Below, in pieces: positions 18,851-28,269 of a stretch of DNA of 64,000 nucleotides. A program made the position numbers and the translations under genes. The stretch is from the NCBI GenBank assembly GCA_029782025.1, contig JAKOVR010000213.1:62001-126000 (forward strand), given 5' to 3'. Position 1 is the stretch's first letter, and the number at the start of each line of letters is the position of its first letter. The notes beneath the pieces are model-generated. The model did no database searches. It saw only the letters and a program-made list of their open reading frames with translations, and was not told the origin of the DNA. This stretch comes from Actinomycetes bacterium (GTDB lineage: Bacteria > Actinomycetota > Acidimicrobiia > Acidimicrobiales > Acidimicrobilacustridaceae).

Positions 18851-19090
18851 TTATGACGCGTGGGCGATCCCGGGCAGGTGGACCTCTTCGGCTCGCACCG
18901 GCCGGCGGTCGCGCAGCTGCCACCCCATCGGCACCCGGAGGGTGTTGGCGTGGCGCGGGCACAGGTCGTAGGTCGACGGATGCCCCTCCGCGGCCACGCC
19001 GTCGAGCCAGACGGTGCGTGACGCGTATTCGTAGGCCAACGTGGCCACCGCGATCTCTGGGCAGCCGGGCCGGGCGCACTGGCGACTCAT
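18851..19090 (-). CDS. DUF3499 family small zinc-binding-like protein
   Basis: A 79-residue protein starting MSRQCARPGCPE. CARPGC near the N-terminus and CPRH near residue 44 could together form a four-ligand zinc site. In mycobacteria the DUF3499 gene sits beside the phosphomannomutase, SIS-isomerase and whiB2 genes; here manB and the SIS gene follow at 23.9-26.7 kb, so the association is partly kept. Function is unknown. The start follows a TACCGT box by nine bases on the minus strand. The huge open frame that contains it (to 22855) is an antisense shadow. Confidence 0.85.
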   Translation of the reverse strand: MSRQCARPGCPEIAVATLAYEYASRTVWLDGVAAEGHPSTYDLCPRHANTLRVPMGWQLRDRRPVRAEEVHLPGIAHAS

Positions 19091-19165
19091 AGGCCTCCGA
19101 CGGTAGTGCCGGGCCCGGCCGGTCCCGCGGATGGCCCCGGTTCCCGGCCCGGCCAGGTCGCTCAC

Positions 19166-19171
19166 TAGCCT
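19166..19171 (+). promoter_or_regulatory. -10 hexamer TAGCCT, leaderless-type promoter
   Basis: TAGCCT ends 6 bases before the GTG at 19178, so the transcript should start at or next to the initiation codon. Confidence 0.5.
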
Positions 19172-19177
19172 GCCCCC

Positions 19178-20104
19178 GTGCCTCGCCGCGACCCCGCCGA
19201 CCTCGACGCGCCCGCGAACGGGCCCGACGCCGACGAGCCGGCCCCCGACGACGCCGTCCTCGACGGACCGGGCGACGGTGGACCGGAGGCCGCGGCCGAC
19301 CGGTTCGCCGTGGCGTCCCTCACCTACCTGCCGCCGCCGGCGGGGCTGTGGGCCGTGTTCGGCGGGGTGGCCGCCGCCCTGCTCATCCCGACGGTCGTGG
19401 TGTTCATCGTCGCCCTGGTCGGCAACTACAACCTCTTCGCCCCCGGTGGGCCCGGGTTCGCCACGGGCACGGCGATGGGCGAGCTCGTGGGCGGCCAGCC
19501 CCTCCACGAGGTCCGGAGCCTCGCCGACATCGGTCTGGCCGGCCAGGTGCTGCTCCAGCTCCCGCTGTGGCTGTGCCTCGTCCTGCCCGTGCCGGTCATC
19601 GCCTGGTGGTACGGCCCGGGCATCACCCGCCTGATCGGTCTCGAGCTCCGCCGGTCCGATGCCCTCATCGGCCTCCCCGTCGGCATCGCCGTCCAGCTCC
19701 TGGCCATCCCCGGCCTCTACTGGGTCGTCACCCAGTTCCTCCCCAAAGCCGACGTCTCGGCCCCGGCCCGGGCCGTGGTCGAGCGGGCCACCGATCCGTT
19801 GGGGGTGGTGCTGCTGGTCCTCATCGTGGGCATCGGCGCGCCGGTCTTCGAAGAGATCTTCTACCGCGGCCTGGCCCTGCGGATGATGGAGCGCCGGATC
19901 GGCACGACCTACGCCGTGATGGCCAGCTCGATGCTGTTCGCCGCCGTCCACTTCCAGAAGCTGCAGTTCCCCGGCCTGTTCCTCTTCGGCGTGGTGGCCG
20001 GGGTGTTGGCCGTCCGCACTGGCCGGCTGGGCATCTCGATCTGGGCCCACGTCGGATTCAACCTCACCACCGTGGTGCTGATCCTCGGGAACTTCGGTGG
20101 CTGA
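19178..20104 (+). CDS. CPBP family intramembrane metalloprotease
   Basis: A 308-residue membrane protein with an acidic, Pro-rich cytosolic N-terminus (about 45 residues) and seven or so hydrophobic helices. The Abi/CAAX-protease signature is present: FEEIFYRGL with the paired Glu at about 225-226, AAVHF with a conserved His near 258, and a final WAHVGFN motif. These proteases cleave within membranes and in bacteria act in bacteriocin immunity or protein maturation; the substrate here is unknown. It starts at a GTG behind a TAGCCT box. Confidence 0.88.
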   Translation: MPRRDPADLDAPANGPDADEPAPDDAVLDGPGDGGPEAAADRFAVASLTYLPPPAGLWAVFGGVAAALLIPTVVVFIVALVGNYNLFAPGGPGFATGTAMGELVGGQPLHEVRSLADIGLAGQVLLQLPLWLCLVLPVPVIAWWYGPGITRLIGLELRRSDALIGLPVGIAVQLLAIPGLYWVVTQFLPKADVSAPARAVVERATDPLGVVLLVLIVGIGAPVFEEIFYRGLALRMMERRIGTTYAVMASSMLFAAVHFQKLQFPGLFLFGVVAGVLAVRTGRLGISIWAHVGFNLTTVVLILGNFGG

Positions 20105-20164
20105 CGCCTCGTTCCCGGTGCTGCCACCCCCGCCCGTGCCCGGCCTGGCACGATCTTGCTGACC

Positions 20165-23023
20165 ATGCTCGACCTCGACGACCCCTCCGCCCCCGCCCCG
20201 TCCGACCCGCCGTCGCTCCCGGCCGTTGAGGGCGCGCCCGTCGCCCCCGAGCCCGACCGGCCCGGCGCGGCCGGACCGCCTCCCCGAGGGCGCATGGACC
20301 GCGTGTGGCTGTGGTTCGCCGAGCTGCCGCCCGAGGCCTTCGTCTCGCTGTTCGTGGTGTCCGCCTGCGTCGTCTTCGTCTGGATGCAGGTCACCCAGGC
20401 CACGTCGCTCTTCTCCGGCGGCAACATCCTGGCCAGCAACACGCCGGCCGGCGGCGACATGGGCGCCCACGTGTGGGGGCCCGCCTACCTGCGCGACCAC
20501 CTCCTGCCCCAGGGGCGGCTCGCCGGTTGGACCCCCGACTGGTACGCCGGCTTCCCCGCCTACCAGTTCTACATGGTGCTCCCGTCGCTGGCCATCGCCC
20601 TCCTCAGCTTCGTCATGCCCTACGGCGTCGCCTTCAAGCTCGTCACCGTCAGCGGGGTGCTCAGCCTGCCGGTCTGTGCGTGGGCCTTCGGCAAGCTGTC
20701 CGACACCCCCTTTCCCGGCGCCCCGCTCTACGCCGTCGGCGCCACGATGTTCCTCTTCGATCGGGGGTTCTCGATCTACGGCGGCAACATCCCGTCCACC
20801 CTGGCCGGGGAGTTCGCCTTCTCCATCTCGCTCAGCTTCGCCGTGCTCTACCTCGGGTTCCTGGCCAAAGCGCTGCGCACCGGGCAGGGGAGGGGCTGGG
20901 CCGCCGTCACCCTCGCCCTGGTCGGGCTGAACCACCTGATCCCGTTCATCTTCGTGATCATCTGTACGGCCGTCATGCTCGTCGCCTATCCCGCGTGGCG
21001 GGCCCGGCGGTGGGTCCTCGTCGCCCTCCCGAGCTTCGCCGGCGTCGCCGCCCTCACCCTCGTCGCCAGCGGCCCCCGGCGGGACTTCTCCCAGATCAAG
21101 GCCGACGACCTCAACAAGCCGCTGGCCGCCGCCATCGGCGTCGTCTTCCTCCTCGGCCTGCTCACCTCCGGGTGGCAGCGGGTCAAGGTGTGGCTGCCGG
21201 TCGGGGTGGTCGGCACGCTCCTCACCGCCTGGTGGACCGTGCCCTTCTACCTCCAGCACAAGTACATGAACGACATGGGCTGGGAGAAGAAGACCGACTA
21301 CTTCAACATGCTCTACTCCCGGACCACGCTCGATCCGCAGCTGGTCGACAGCCCCAAGCTCCAGTGGATCCTGCTCGCCGCCGCCGCCGGCGCGCTGCTG
21401 GCGCTCATCTGGGGCCGCCGTTCCGGGGCCTTCCTCGGCCTCGTCGCCGTCGTGTTCGCGGGGCTGTTCATCCTCACCCCGCAGCTCCGGCTCTGGAACG
21501 CCCGCCTGCTGCCCTTCTACTACCTCGCGCTGTACCTGCTCGCCGCCCTCGGCGTGGCCGAGGTCGGGCGGTTGCTGTCGCTGCTCTTCGCCCGCGACGT
21601 GCTCCGGCCCATCCGCGCCATCCCCGTGGTGTTCGCCTTCGTGGGCCTGGCCGTGGGGCTCGGCATGGTGGCCATCCCGTTGCGGATCATGCCCTTCGGG
21701 CAGGAGGACAAGGTCACCAACACCTACTACTGGCCGAGCCCGAACGTGCCGTGGGTCGGGGGGATGGTCAGCACCCACGACTCGTCCTTCGTCCCCTCGT
21801 GGTCGAGGTGGAACTACACCGGGTACGAGGGCAAGGACGCCTATCCCGAGTACTACGGCATCACCCAGACCATGGCCGACCTCGGCCGAACCCGGGGCTG
21901 CGGCCGGGCGATGTGGGAGCACGAGGAGCAGCACGACCGGTTCGGCACGCCGATGGCGCTCATGCTGCTGCCGTTCTGGACCGACGGCTGCATCGGCTCC
22001 ATGGAGGGCCTCTACTTCGAGGCCTCCAGCACCACCCCGTACCACTTCCTCAACCAGGACGAGCTCTCCACCGGGCCGTCGAACGCCCAACGCGACCTGC
22101 CCTACGGCCCGGGGCCGCCCACCGCCACCGACTTCGACATGGGCATCAAGCACCTGCAGATGCTCGGCGTGAAGTACTACATGGCCATCTCCGACGGGAT
22201 GCACGACCTGGCCCGTCAGAACCCCGACCTCACCAAGGTGGCCACGTTCGCGTCGTGGGAGGTCTACGAGATCTCCCGGGGCAACGAGCTGGTCGAGCCG
22301 CTCCGTTACCAGCCCGCCGTCCTGTCGGGCGCCGCCCCCGGTGGCGAGGCGTGGCTCAAGCCGTCGGTGGCCTGGTACATGAACGAGAAGGCGTGGGACG
22401 TCCCCCTCACCGACGACGGCCCGGCGCCGTGGCAACGGGTCACGGAAGGGGAGGGCCCCGGCCTCGTCCCGCTCGAGCCGGTCACCGTGTCCAACGTGGT
22501 GGTCGAGCGCGACCGCATCGCCTTCGACGTCGACCGCACCGGTGTCCCCGTGGTGGTCAAGACCTCGTTCTTCCCCAACTGGAAGCCGACCGGCGCCGAG
22601 GGCCCCTGGCGGGTGACGCCGAGCAACATGGTCCTCGTCCCCACCGCCAACCACGTCGAGCTCCGCTACGGCTACACCAAGGTCGACTACCTCGCCTGGG
22701 CGCTCAGCCTGATCGGCGTGGCCGGCGCCGTCGTGCTGTTCCGCCGGCCCGCCGTGACCATGCCCCCGACCTGGGCCGAGCGGTCCGCCGCCCGCCGGGC
22801 CGAAGCGATGTCGCTCCTCGCCGCCACCGGCCCGGGCGCGGGGGTGCTGCCCCACGAGGACGCGGTGTGGCTGGCCTCGCTGGCCGACCGCCCGCCCGAC
22901 GGCCCCGGGCCGCCCGACCTCCCGACCGACGGGCCACCCGACAGCTACTGGCCGCCGGACGCTCCGGCCGACGGGCCGCCCGAAGTCCCGACCGACGGGA
23001 CCGAGGGCGAGGAGCCGTCGTGA
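20165..23023 (+). CDS. Large polytopic membrane protein, possible GT-C-type or PTPS-related membrane protein
   Basis: A 952-residue protein with a Pro/Ala-rich N-terminus, about 12 transmembrane helices spread over residues 55-560, a large extracytoplasmic soluble domain (about 565-845), another helix near 850 and an acidic Pro-rich tail. Early in the membrane region GGDMGAHVWGPAYLRDHLLP and WTPDWYAGFPAYQFYM resemble proteins annotated with the 6-pyruvoyl-tetrahydropterin-synthase-related membrane domain, which share the GT-C layout. The ATG at 20165 is preferred to the TTG at 20156. The following GT2 gene starts in its stop codon (GTGA), so the pair probably supplies and uses a lipid-linked sugar for envelope glycan. 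Confidence 0.75.
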   Translation: MLDLDDPSAPAPSDPPSLPAVEGAPVAPEPDRPGAAGPPPRGRMDRVWLWFAELPPEAFVSLFVVSACVVFVWMQVTQATSLFSGGNILASNTPAGGDMGAHVWGPAYLRDHLLPQGRLAGWTPDWYAGFPAYQFYMVLPSLAIALLSFVMPYGVAFKLVTVSGVLSLPVCAWAFGKLSDTPFPGAPLYAVGATMFLFDRGFSIYGGNIPSTLAGEFAFSISLSFAVLYLGFLAKALRTGQGRGWAAVTLALVGLNHLIPFIFVIICTAVMLVAYPAWRARRWVLVALPSFAGVAALTLVASGPRRDFSQIKADDLNKPLAAAIGVVFLLGLLTSGWQRVKVWLPVGVVGTLLTAWWTVPFYLQHKYMNDMGWEKKTDYFNMLYSRTTLDPQLVDSPKLQWILLAAAAGALLALIWGRRSGAFLGLVAVVFAGLFILTPQLRLWNARLLPFYYLALYLLAALGVAEVGRLLSLLFARDVLRPIRAIPVVFAFVGLAVGLGMVAIPLRIMPFGQEDKVTNTYYWPSPNVPWVGGMVSTHDSSFVPSWSRWNYTGYEGKDAYPEYYGITQTMADLGRTRGCGRAMWEHEEQHDRFGTPMALMLLPFWTDGCIGSMEGLYFEASSTTPYHFLNQDELSTGPSNAQRDLPYGPGPPTATDFDMGIKHLQMLGVKYYMAISDGMHDLARQNPDLTKVATFASWEVYEISRGNELVEPLRYQPAVLSGAAPGGEAWLKPSVAWYMNEKAWDVPLTDDGPAPWQRVTEGEGPGLVPLEPVTVSNVVVERDRIAFDVDRTGVPVVVKTSFFPNWKPTGAEGPWRVTPSNMVLVPTANHVELRYGYTKVDYLAWALSLIGVAGAVVLFRRPAVTMPPTWAERSAARRAEAMSLLAATGPGAGVLPHEDAVWLASLADRPPDGPGPPDLPTDGPPDSYWPPDAPADGPPEVPTDGTEGEEPS

Positions 23024-23946
23024 GCCGCCGCCGTCGCCGGGCGGTCGCCGCGGGCGCGGTGGCCGGGGCCGGTGTCGTCGCCACGCGGGCGGCCCGGGCC
23101 CGCACCCACCGTCGGGGCCGGATCGCGCATGCGATGGTCACGCGGCGGGATCGCCCGGCCGCGCCGGGCACGGTCCGGCTCACCGTGGTCGTGCCCGCCT
23201 ACCGGGAGGAGCGCATCGGCGCCACCGTCGAGCGGCTGCGCCACGACCTGGCCAAGGTCGCGGACGACGGCGGCCTCGAGGTGGTGGTCGTCGATGACGG
23301 CTCCCACGACGGCACGGCCGAGCGGGCCGAAGCGGCCGGCGCCGACCTCGTGGTGCGCCAGCCCGTCAACCGGGGCAAGGGTGCCGCGGTGCGGGCCGGC
23401 GTCCTGGCCTCGCACGGTCGCACCGTCGCCTTCACCGACGCCGACCTGTCCTACTCGCCCGACCAGATCCTCGGCCTCCTCGAGCAGGTGGAGGACGGGT
23501 GGGACGTGGTGGTGGGCAGCCGCCGCCACACCGACACCACGACGCTGGTGAAGGCCGGTCGCCTCCGCGAGATCGGGGGGCGGGTCATCAACTGGCTCAC
23601 CACGCTGGTGCTCCTCGTGCACCATCGCGACACCCAGTGCGGGCTGAAGGCCTTCCGGTCCGACGTCGCCCGCCTCATCTTCTCCCACAGCCACGTCGAC
23701 GGCTTCGCCTTCGACGTCGAGGTGTTCCACCTCGTCGAGCGCTACGGCCTGTCGCTGGCCGAGGTCCCGGTGCGGGTCGAGAACTCCAACCGCTCCACCG
23801 TGAAGGTGGTGCGCGACGCCCTGCGGCTGGTCCGCGATCTCTTCAAGATCCGGGCCTGGGACCGCCTCGGCGTCTACGACCTGGCGCCGGGGGAGAGCGA
23901 GGTCTTCGGGGTCACGGTGGCCGGCGTGGTGCCGCCGGGCGAGTAG
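23020..23946 (+). CDS. Family 2 glycosyltransferase, dolichyl/polyprenyl-phosphate sugar synthase type
   Basis: A 308-residue GT-A enzyme starting at a GTG in a GTGA overlap. After a basic, Ala-rich N-terminus, VVVPAYREERIG and VVVDDGSHDGTAERA (metal-binding DD near residue 94) are followed by NRGKGAAVRAGVLAS and FTDADLSYSPDQI, which are typical of synthases that load hexose onto polyprenyl phosphate. QCGLKAFRSDVA follows. No C-terminal membrane domain is present. The preceding membrane protein is a good candidate user of the lipid-linked sugar. The sugar could be glucose or mannose. Confidence 0.88.
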   Translation: MSRRRRRAVAAGAVAGAGVVATRAARARTHRRGRIAHAMVTRRDRPAAPGTVRLTVVVPAYREERIGATVERLRHDLAKVADDGGLEVVVVDDGSHDGTAERAEAAGADLVVRQPVNRGKGAAVRAGVLASHGRTVAFTDADLSYSPDQILGLLEQVEDGWDVVVGSRRHTDTTTLVKAGRLREIGGRVINWLTTLVLLVHHRDTQCGLKAFRSDVARLIFSHSHVDGFAFDVEVFHLVERYGLSLAEVPVRVENSNRSTVKVVRDALRLVRDLFKIRAWDRLGVYDLAPGESEVFGVTVAGVVPPGE

Positions 23947-23949
23947 CCT
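23944..23949 (+). promoter_or_regulatory. -10 hexamer TAGCCT overlapping the upstream stop codon
   Basis: TAGCCT includes the TAG stop of the GT2 gene and ends 9 bases before the manB ATG. It gives manB its own leaderless-type promoter. Confidence 0.4.
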
Positions 23950-23958
23950 CCGGCGCCT

Positions 23959-25341
23959 ATGACCGGCATCGATCCGGCCCGACTCGACGCCGTCGTGAAG
24001 GCCTACGACATCCGGGGCACCGTCCCCGACCAGCTCGACGCAGCGATGGTGGAGGGGCTCGGCGCCGCCTTCACCCGCTTCGCCCTCGACGAGGGTGGGC
24101 GCTGCGACCGCGTCCTCATCGGCCACGACATGCGCCCCACCGGGGGCGAGCTGTCGGCCGCCTTCGCCCGCGGGGTGCTGTCCCAGGGCGTCGACGTGGT
24201 GCACCTCGGCTTGTGCTCCACCGACGAGCTGTTCTTCGCCGCCGGCCACTTCGACGCCCCGGCGGCGCAGCTCACCGCCTCGCACAACCCGGCCCGCTAC
24301 AACGGCATCAAGCTCGCCCTGGCCGGGGCCCGGCCCGTGGGCGAGGACTCCGGGCTCGGCACCATCAAGGAGCTGGCTGTCGCCGGCGTCCCGCCCGTCG
24401 ACGGGCCGAAGGGCAGCGAATCCTCCGACGACGCGCTGGGCGCCTTCACGGCCCACGTCCATTCCTTCGTCGACACCTCGGTGCTGCGGCCGCTGAAGAT
24501 CGTCGCCGACACGGCCAACGGCATGGGCGGGCTGATCGTGCCCGCCGTGTTCGCCGGTCTGCCCTTCGAGGTCGACATCCTCTACCCCGAGCTCGACGGC
24601 ACCTTCCCCAACCACCCCGCCGATCCGATCCAGCCCGAGAACCAGCGCGACCTGCAGGCCCGGGTCCTCGAGCTCGGGGCCGACGTCGGGCTCGCCTTCG
24701 ACGGCGACGCCGACCGCGTGTTCCTCGTCGACGACACCGCCACGCTGGTGTCGGGTTCGCTCACCACCGCCATCGTGGCCAAGGTCATGCTGGCCAAGAA
24801 CCCGGGCGCCACGATCCTCCACAACCTCATCTGCTCCAAGGCCGTGCCGGAGATCATCCGCGAGAACGGCGGCACCCCCGTGCGCACCCGGGTGGGGCAC
24901 TCGCTGATCAAGAAGGTGATGGCCGAGACCGGCGCCGCCTTCGGGGGCGAGCACTCGGGTCACTACTACTTCCGCGACAACTACCGGGCCGACTCGGGCA
25001 TCATCGCCGCCCTCGTCGTGCTCGAGGAGCTGAGCCGGTCGGGCCAGAAGCTGAGCGAGCTGCGCAAGCCCTTCGAGCGCTACGCCGACAGCGGCGAGAT
25101 CAACTTCGAGGTGCCGAGCCCGCGCGACACCATCGACCGCATCGCTGAGCGCTACGCCACCGCGCACCCCGAGGCCGCCCAGGACCGGCTCGACGGCCTC
25201 ACCGTCGACCTCGGCGCCTGGTGGTTCAACCTGCGTCCGTCCAACACCGAACCGCTACTGCGCCTCAACCTGGAGGCCCCGACCGCGGCCGACGTGGCGG
25301 CCCGCGTGGCCGAGGTCGAGGCGGCGATCCGGGAGGCCTGA
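23959..25341 (+). CDS. manB: Phosphomannomutase/phosphoglucomutase
   Basis: A 460-residue cytosolic alpha-D-phosphohexomutase that interconverts mannose 6-phosphate and mannose 1-phosphate. All four domains are complete: the phosphoserine loop TASHNPARYNGIKL near residues 104-117, the metal-binding loop FDGDADRV near 247, the sugar-binding GGEHSGHYYFRD (with the GEHSGH loop) and the phosphate-binding LRPSNTEPLLRLNLEA near the C-terminus. With the guanylyltransferase-like gene at 4821 and the SIS isomerase at 25633 it completes a route from fructose 6-phosphate to GDP-mannose. A -10 box overlaps the previous stop codon. Confidence 0.95.
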   Translation: MTGIDPARLDAVVKAYDIRGTVPDQLDAAMVEGLGAAFTRFALDEGGRCDRVLIGHDMRPTGGELSAAFARGVLSQGVDVVHLGLCSTDELFFAAGHFDAPAAQLTASHNPARYNGIKLALAGARPVGEDSGLGTIKELAVAGVPPVDGPKGSESSDDALGAFTAHVHSFVDTSVLRPLKIVADTANGMGGLIVPAVFAGLPFEVDILYPELDGTFPNHPADPIQPENQRDLQARVLELGADVGLAFDGDADRVFLVDDTATLVSGSLTTAIVAKVMLAKNPGATILHNLICSKAVPEIIRENGGTPVRTRVGHSLIKKVMAETGAAFGGEHSGHYYFRDNYRADSGIIAALVVLEELSRSGQKLSELRKPFERYADSGEINFEVPSPRDTIDRIAERYATAHPEAAQDRLDGLTVDLGAWWFNLRPSNTEPLLRLNLEAPTAADVAARVAEVEAAIREA

Positions 25342-25352
25342 GCCCCGGCGAG

Positions 25353-25358
25353 TAAGGT
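25353..25358 (+). promoter_or_regulatory. -10 hexamer TAAGGT, leaderless-type promoter
   Basis: TAAGGT ends 8 bases before the ATG of the Trm112-like gene at 25367. Confidence 0.4.
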
Positions 25359-25366
25359 CCACCGCC

Positions 25367-25597
25367 ATGGCACTCGACCCTCAGCTGTTGGAGATCCTCG
25401 CCTGTCCCGAAGACAAGGGCCCGCTGCTCTACTTCGCCGACGAGAACGCGCTCTACAACCCCCGCCTGAAGCGCCGCTACGAGATCAAGGACGACATCCC
25501 GATCATGCTCATCGACGAGGCCGAGAGCGTCTCCGACGAGGAGCACGACCGTCTCGTGGCCAAGGCCGAGGCCGAGGGCATCGAGCCCACGTTCTGA
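25367..25597 (+). CDS. Trm112/YcaR-like small protein
   Basis: A 76-residue protein beginning MALDPQLLEILACPEDKGPL and continuing with YNPRLKRRYEIKDDIPIML, the signature of the Trm112-like (UPF0434) family. These small zinc-ribbon-like proteins activate methyltransferases in eukaryotes and archaea; the bacterial role is less clear. Only one Cys is present, so the zinc site is degenerate. It lies between manB and the SIS isomerase, as in many actinobacteria. Confidence 0.88.
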   Translation: MALDPQLLEILACPEDKGPLLYFADENALYNPRLKRRYEIKDDIPIMLIDEAESVSDEEHDRLVAKAEAEGIEPTF

Positions 25598-25632
25598 GCA
25601 CCTCCGCCCGCCCCGACCCCGATCGATCGACG

Positions 25633-26667
25633 ATGACCGACCGCCTCGACACCCTCGACATGTGGGGGCTCACCGCCGGCCTGCCCGAGCAGGTCGAGCT
25701 GGCCCGCACCCTCGCCACCGGCCTCGACGGGCTGCCCCACCACGACGACGTGGAGAACGTCGTCGTGCTCGGCATGGGTGGCTCGGGGATGGCCGGCGAC
25801 ATCGTCCGGGAGATCGCCGGGCCGTTCATGCCCGTCCCCGTGGTGGTCCACAAGGGGTACCAGATCCCCAACTTCATCGGTGAGAACAGCCTGGTGTTCG
25901 CCGTGTCGTTCTCCGGCAACACCGAGGAGGTGCTCGACGCGGCCGGCGAAGCGGCGATGCAAGGGGCCCGGATGGTCCTCATGTCGAGCGGCGGGGAGCT
26001 GGCCGAGATGGCGGCGGCGTGGGATGCCCCTTGGGTGGAGCTGCCCGACACCATCCCGATGCCCCGGGCGGCCATCGGCTGCGTCGGGATCCCCCCGCTG
26101 GTCGTGCTCGAGCAGATCGGGTTGTTCCCCGGTGCCTCGGCGTGGATCGACGCCGCCGTCGACCAGCTCAAGATCCGCCGCGACCAACTGATCGCCGACG
26201 GCTCGGCCGCCGAGGCCCTGGCCAAGCGGCTCGAGGGCACGCTGCCGCTCATCTACGGCGGCGGTGGTCTGGGGGCCACCGCGGCCATGCGGTGGAAGGG
26301 CCAGATCAACGAGAACGCCAAGGCGCCGGCGTTCTGGAACGCGCTGCCCGAGCTGTGCCACAACGAGCTGGCCGGCTGGGGGCAGCACGGCGACATCACC
26401 CGCCAGGTCCTGCGCCTCGTGAAGCTCCGTCACGAGTACGAGCACCCCCAGCTCATGCGCCGCTTCGACTTCATCAGCGAGGCCATGCTCGAGGTCGTCG
26501 GCGACGTGCACGAAGTGGTGGCCGAGGGTGAGGGCCCGCTGGCCCAGCTCCTCGACCTCGTGCTCTTCGGCGATTTCGTGTCGCTGCACCTCGCCTACCG
26601 GGCCGGCGTCGACCCCGGCCCCATCGCCATCCTCGACGACATCAAGCGCTTCGTGGCCGAGGCCTAG
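25633..26667 (+). CDS. SIS-domain bifunctional phosphoglucose/phosphomannose isomerase-like protein
   Basis: A 344-residue protein with two SIS sugar-isomerase folds. VVVLGMGGSGMAGDIV near residue 40 and VSFSGNTEEVLDA near 92 are the phosphosugar-binding elements. INENAKAPAFWNALPELCHNE near 220 is the signature of the phosphomannose-isomerase-like branch. It would interconvert fructose 6-phosphate with mannose or glucose 6-phosphate, feeding manB. In mycobacteria a homologue of this kind lies beside the phosphomannomutase but its activity is not firmly assigned, so the isomerase role is family-based inference. Confidence 0.85.
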   Translation: MTDRLDTLDMWGLTAGLPEQVELARTLATGLDGLPHHDDVENVVVLGMGGSGMAGDIVREIAGPFMPVPVVVHKGYQIPNFIGENSLVFAVSFSGNTEEVLDAAGEAAMQGARMVLMSSGGELAEMAAAWDAPWVELPDTIPMPRAAIGCVGIPPLVVLEQIGLFPGASAWIDAAVDQLKIRRDQLIADGSAAEALAKRLEGTLPLIYGGGGLGATAAMRWKGQINENAKAPAFWNALPELCHNELAGWGQHGDITRQVLRLVKLRHEYEHPQLMRRFDFISEAMLEVVGDVHEVVAEGEGPLAQLLDLVLFGDFVSLHLAYRAGVDPGPIAILDDIKRFVAEA

Positions 26668-26751
26668 ATCAGGCCGACGCCGAGCGCGCCCGCCGGTCCG
26701 AGCGGCGGCGAACATGGGCGGATGGAGCGAGCATGGACGGATGGAGATGGC

Positions 26752-26757
26752 TAGGGT
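26752..26757 (+). promoter_or_regulatory. -10 hexamer TAGGGT, leaderless-type promoter
   Basis: TAGGGT ends 6 bases before the ATG at 26764. Just upstream the 9-mer CGGATGGAG occurs twice about 20 bases apart. Confidence 0.45.
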
Positions 26758-26763
26758 GACGTC

Positions 26764-27375
26764 ATGACCACGCATCTTGTGTGTGCTGCTTGTGGGGCCG
26801 TCATGAGAGAGGGCCGACCGGACTGCTCGCTGTGTGGCAGCTCGATGGCCGGGACCTGGCCTTGGGACGGCCGCGCCGTGCCGCGGCGCCCATCGCAGAA
26901 CTTGGCGCGTGCGGAACAGCAGGCAGCATTCCTGCAATCGTTGGTGTTGACGCTGACGTGGGTGGCCGCTGGCGCCGCCGTCGCCGGGGCTGCGTTCGGT
27001 GCGCTAGCCGGGGCGTACGTCGCCGCCGGCTTCTCGTTGGTGACGTTGGCCCTTGCGATCTTCGGGGCGACCCAGGCGTGGCAGGCGCGCGGCGATGAGG
27101 GAGCGGAAGCGGTGCAGATGGCCCGAGCCGCTGCCACCGGATTGGTTGGCATGTCCCATGCCGCTGGCTCGCCGGGCACCGTGCGGCGTCTCGGCATGAT
27201 GGCGTGGTCCGTCAACCTCGTCGTCGCCGTGGTCTTCCTGGGTGCGTCGAACCGCGCGTTCTTCTCCCTGGCCGGGGCCGGGATGGTCCTCGTCGCCCTC
27301 ATCACGATGTCGGTCCGCAACTCCAACCTGTACCGGCTCGCCCAGGGCGTTTCGTCCTTCGGCGTTCCCCGCTGA
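26764..27375 (+). CDS. Zinc-ribbon membrane protein of unknown function
   Basis: A 203-residue protein. The N-terminus has two CxxC knuckles (CAACG and CSLCG, residues 7-25), a zinc-ribbon of the kind seen in small membrane regulators. Four hydrophobic segments follow (about 60-82, 85-105, 145-160 and 165-180). Between segments two and three is a charged stretch with QMARAAATGLVGMS. Base composition is slightly less GC-rich than its neighbours. No family is recognised. It converges with the DUF2127-like gene, seven bases apart. The start is behind a TAGGGT box. Confidence 0.75.
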   Translation: MTTHLVCAACGAVMREGRPDCSLCGSSMAGTWPWDGRAVPRRPSQNLARAEQQAAFLQSLVLTLTWVAAGAAVAGAAFGALAGAYVAAGFSLVTLALAIFGATQAWQARGDEGAEAVQMARAAATGLVGMSHAAGSPGTVRRLGMMAWSVNLVVAVVFLGASNRAFFSLAGAGMVLVALITMSVRNSNLYRLAQGVSSFGVPR

Positions 27376-27382
27376 CCCCGAG

Positions 27383-28204
27383 TCAGCTGCTGGTGGGCGT
27401 GCGGTCGGGGGAGAGCGGGCTGGCGAGGATGGCATCCCAGTCGATGCCCTCCTGCATCGCGGCGTGGCCGCCCCGGAGGCCGAAGAGGCGCTTGGCGTAC
27501 ACCAGGTAGGCCACGATGGCCAGGTTCACGATGAGCCCGCCGATCTTGAATGCCGACACCTTGTGGGCGAGCTCGTAGACCTCGAGCGGCACGAACCCGG
27601 CGGTGGCGATCACCGTGAGGTACTCGGCCCACCGGCGCTCCCGCCACAGCCCGATGGCCTCGGTGCTCTCGATCACGGCATACGCCACGACGATGGCCAG
27701 CACGACGTTGAGCTCGCCCCGGTCGAGGTGGAGGAGCGACTCGAGCCGCCGGGCCAGGACCGTGTGGCCCGAGCGGGTGCTGTTGTCGATGGCACCGGTC
27801 ACGTCGTCGTAGAGCGACTGGGCCCAGCGCTGGATGGCGGGCAGCCGGAGCCGGACGACGATCAGCGTCACCGCGGCCACGATGAAGAGCACGGCGTGGA
27901 TGCCCTTGTTGATGGCGATCAGGCGCAGGAAGATCGCCTCTTCCAACGGCCGGCCCCGCCGCGGGAGCTCGAGCTGGTCGAGGGGCGGGACGGTGTCGTA
28001 GAGCGCCTCGTCCGCCGGCGGCGGGGCCACCCGGAGCCACACGTCGCAGCGCAGGCACCGGACGATGCGGGTGCCGTCGGTCAGGTCCTCGCCGAGGGCG
28101 GCGTCCTCGGGGCGCAGCCGGGCCGCCCGCTCGGCCGGGATGACGTGGCCGCGGATCGAGCAGATCCATGTCTCGTTGTGCCACCGCCGAGGGACCACCC
28201 GCAT
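27383..28204 (-). CDS. DUF2127-like integral membrane protein
   Basis: A 273-residue protein. Residues 1-90 are soluble, with CSIRGH and a CLRCDVW knuckle that could form a metal site. After that come four hydrophobic segments beginning with [20 protein letters not shown], which is the typical DUF2127 opening, and including [20 protein letters not shown]. The ATG at 28204 ([10 protein letters not shown]) is chosen over an upstream one at 28333 because the extra 43 residues are low-complexity and overlap the ahcY promoter. Function is unknown. Confidence 0.8.
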   Translation of the reverse strand: MRVVPRRWHNETWICSIRGHVIPAERAARLRPEDAALGEDLTDGTRIVRCLRCDVWLRVAPPPADEALYDTVPPLDQLELPRRGRPLEEAIFLRLIAINKGIHAVLFIVAAVTLIVVRLRLPAIQRWAQSLYDDVTGAIDNSTRSGHTVLARRLESLLHLDRGELNVVLAIVVAYAVIESTEAIGLWRERRWAEYLTVIATAGFVPLEVYELAHKVSAFKIGGLIVNLAIVAYLVYAKRLFGLRGGHAAMQEGIDWDAILASPLSPDRTPTSS

Positions 28205-28269
28205 GGGGGCGATGGTAGGGGGAGGGACGGGACGGCCCGAGGATGTCGACCGCGCCCCCCGCCCCGGCC

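Noticed and set aside
18851-22855. A 1334-codon open frame on the minus strand
   Set aside because: It is the antisense shadow of a GC-rich membrane-protein gene. Only its last 79 codons (DUF3499) are real.
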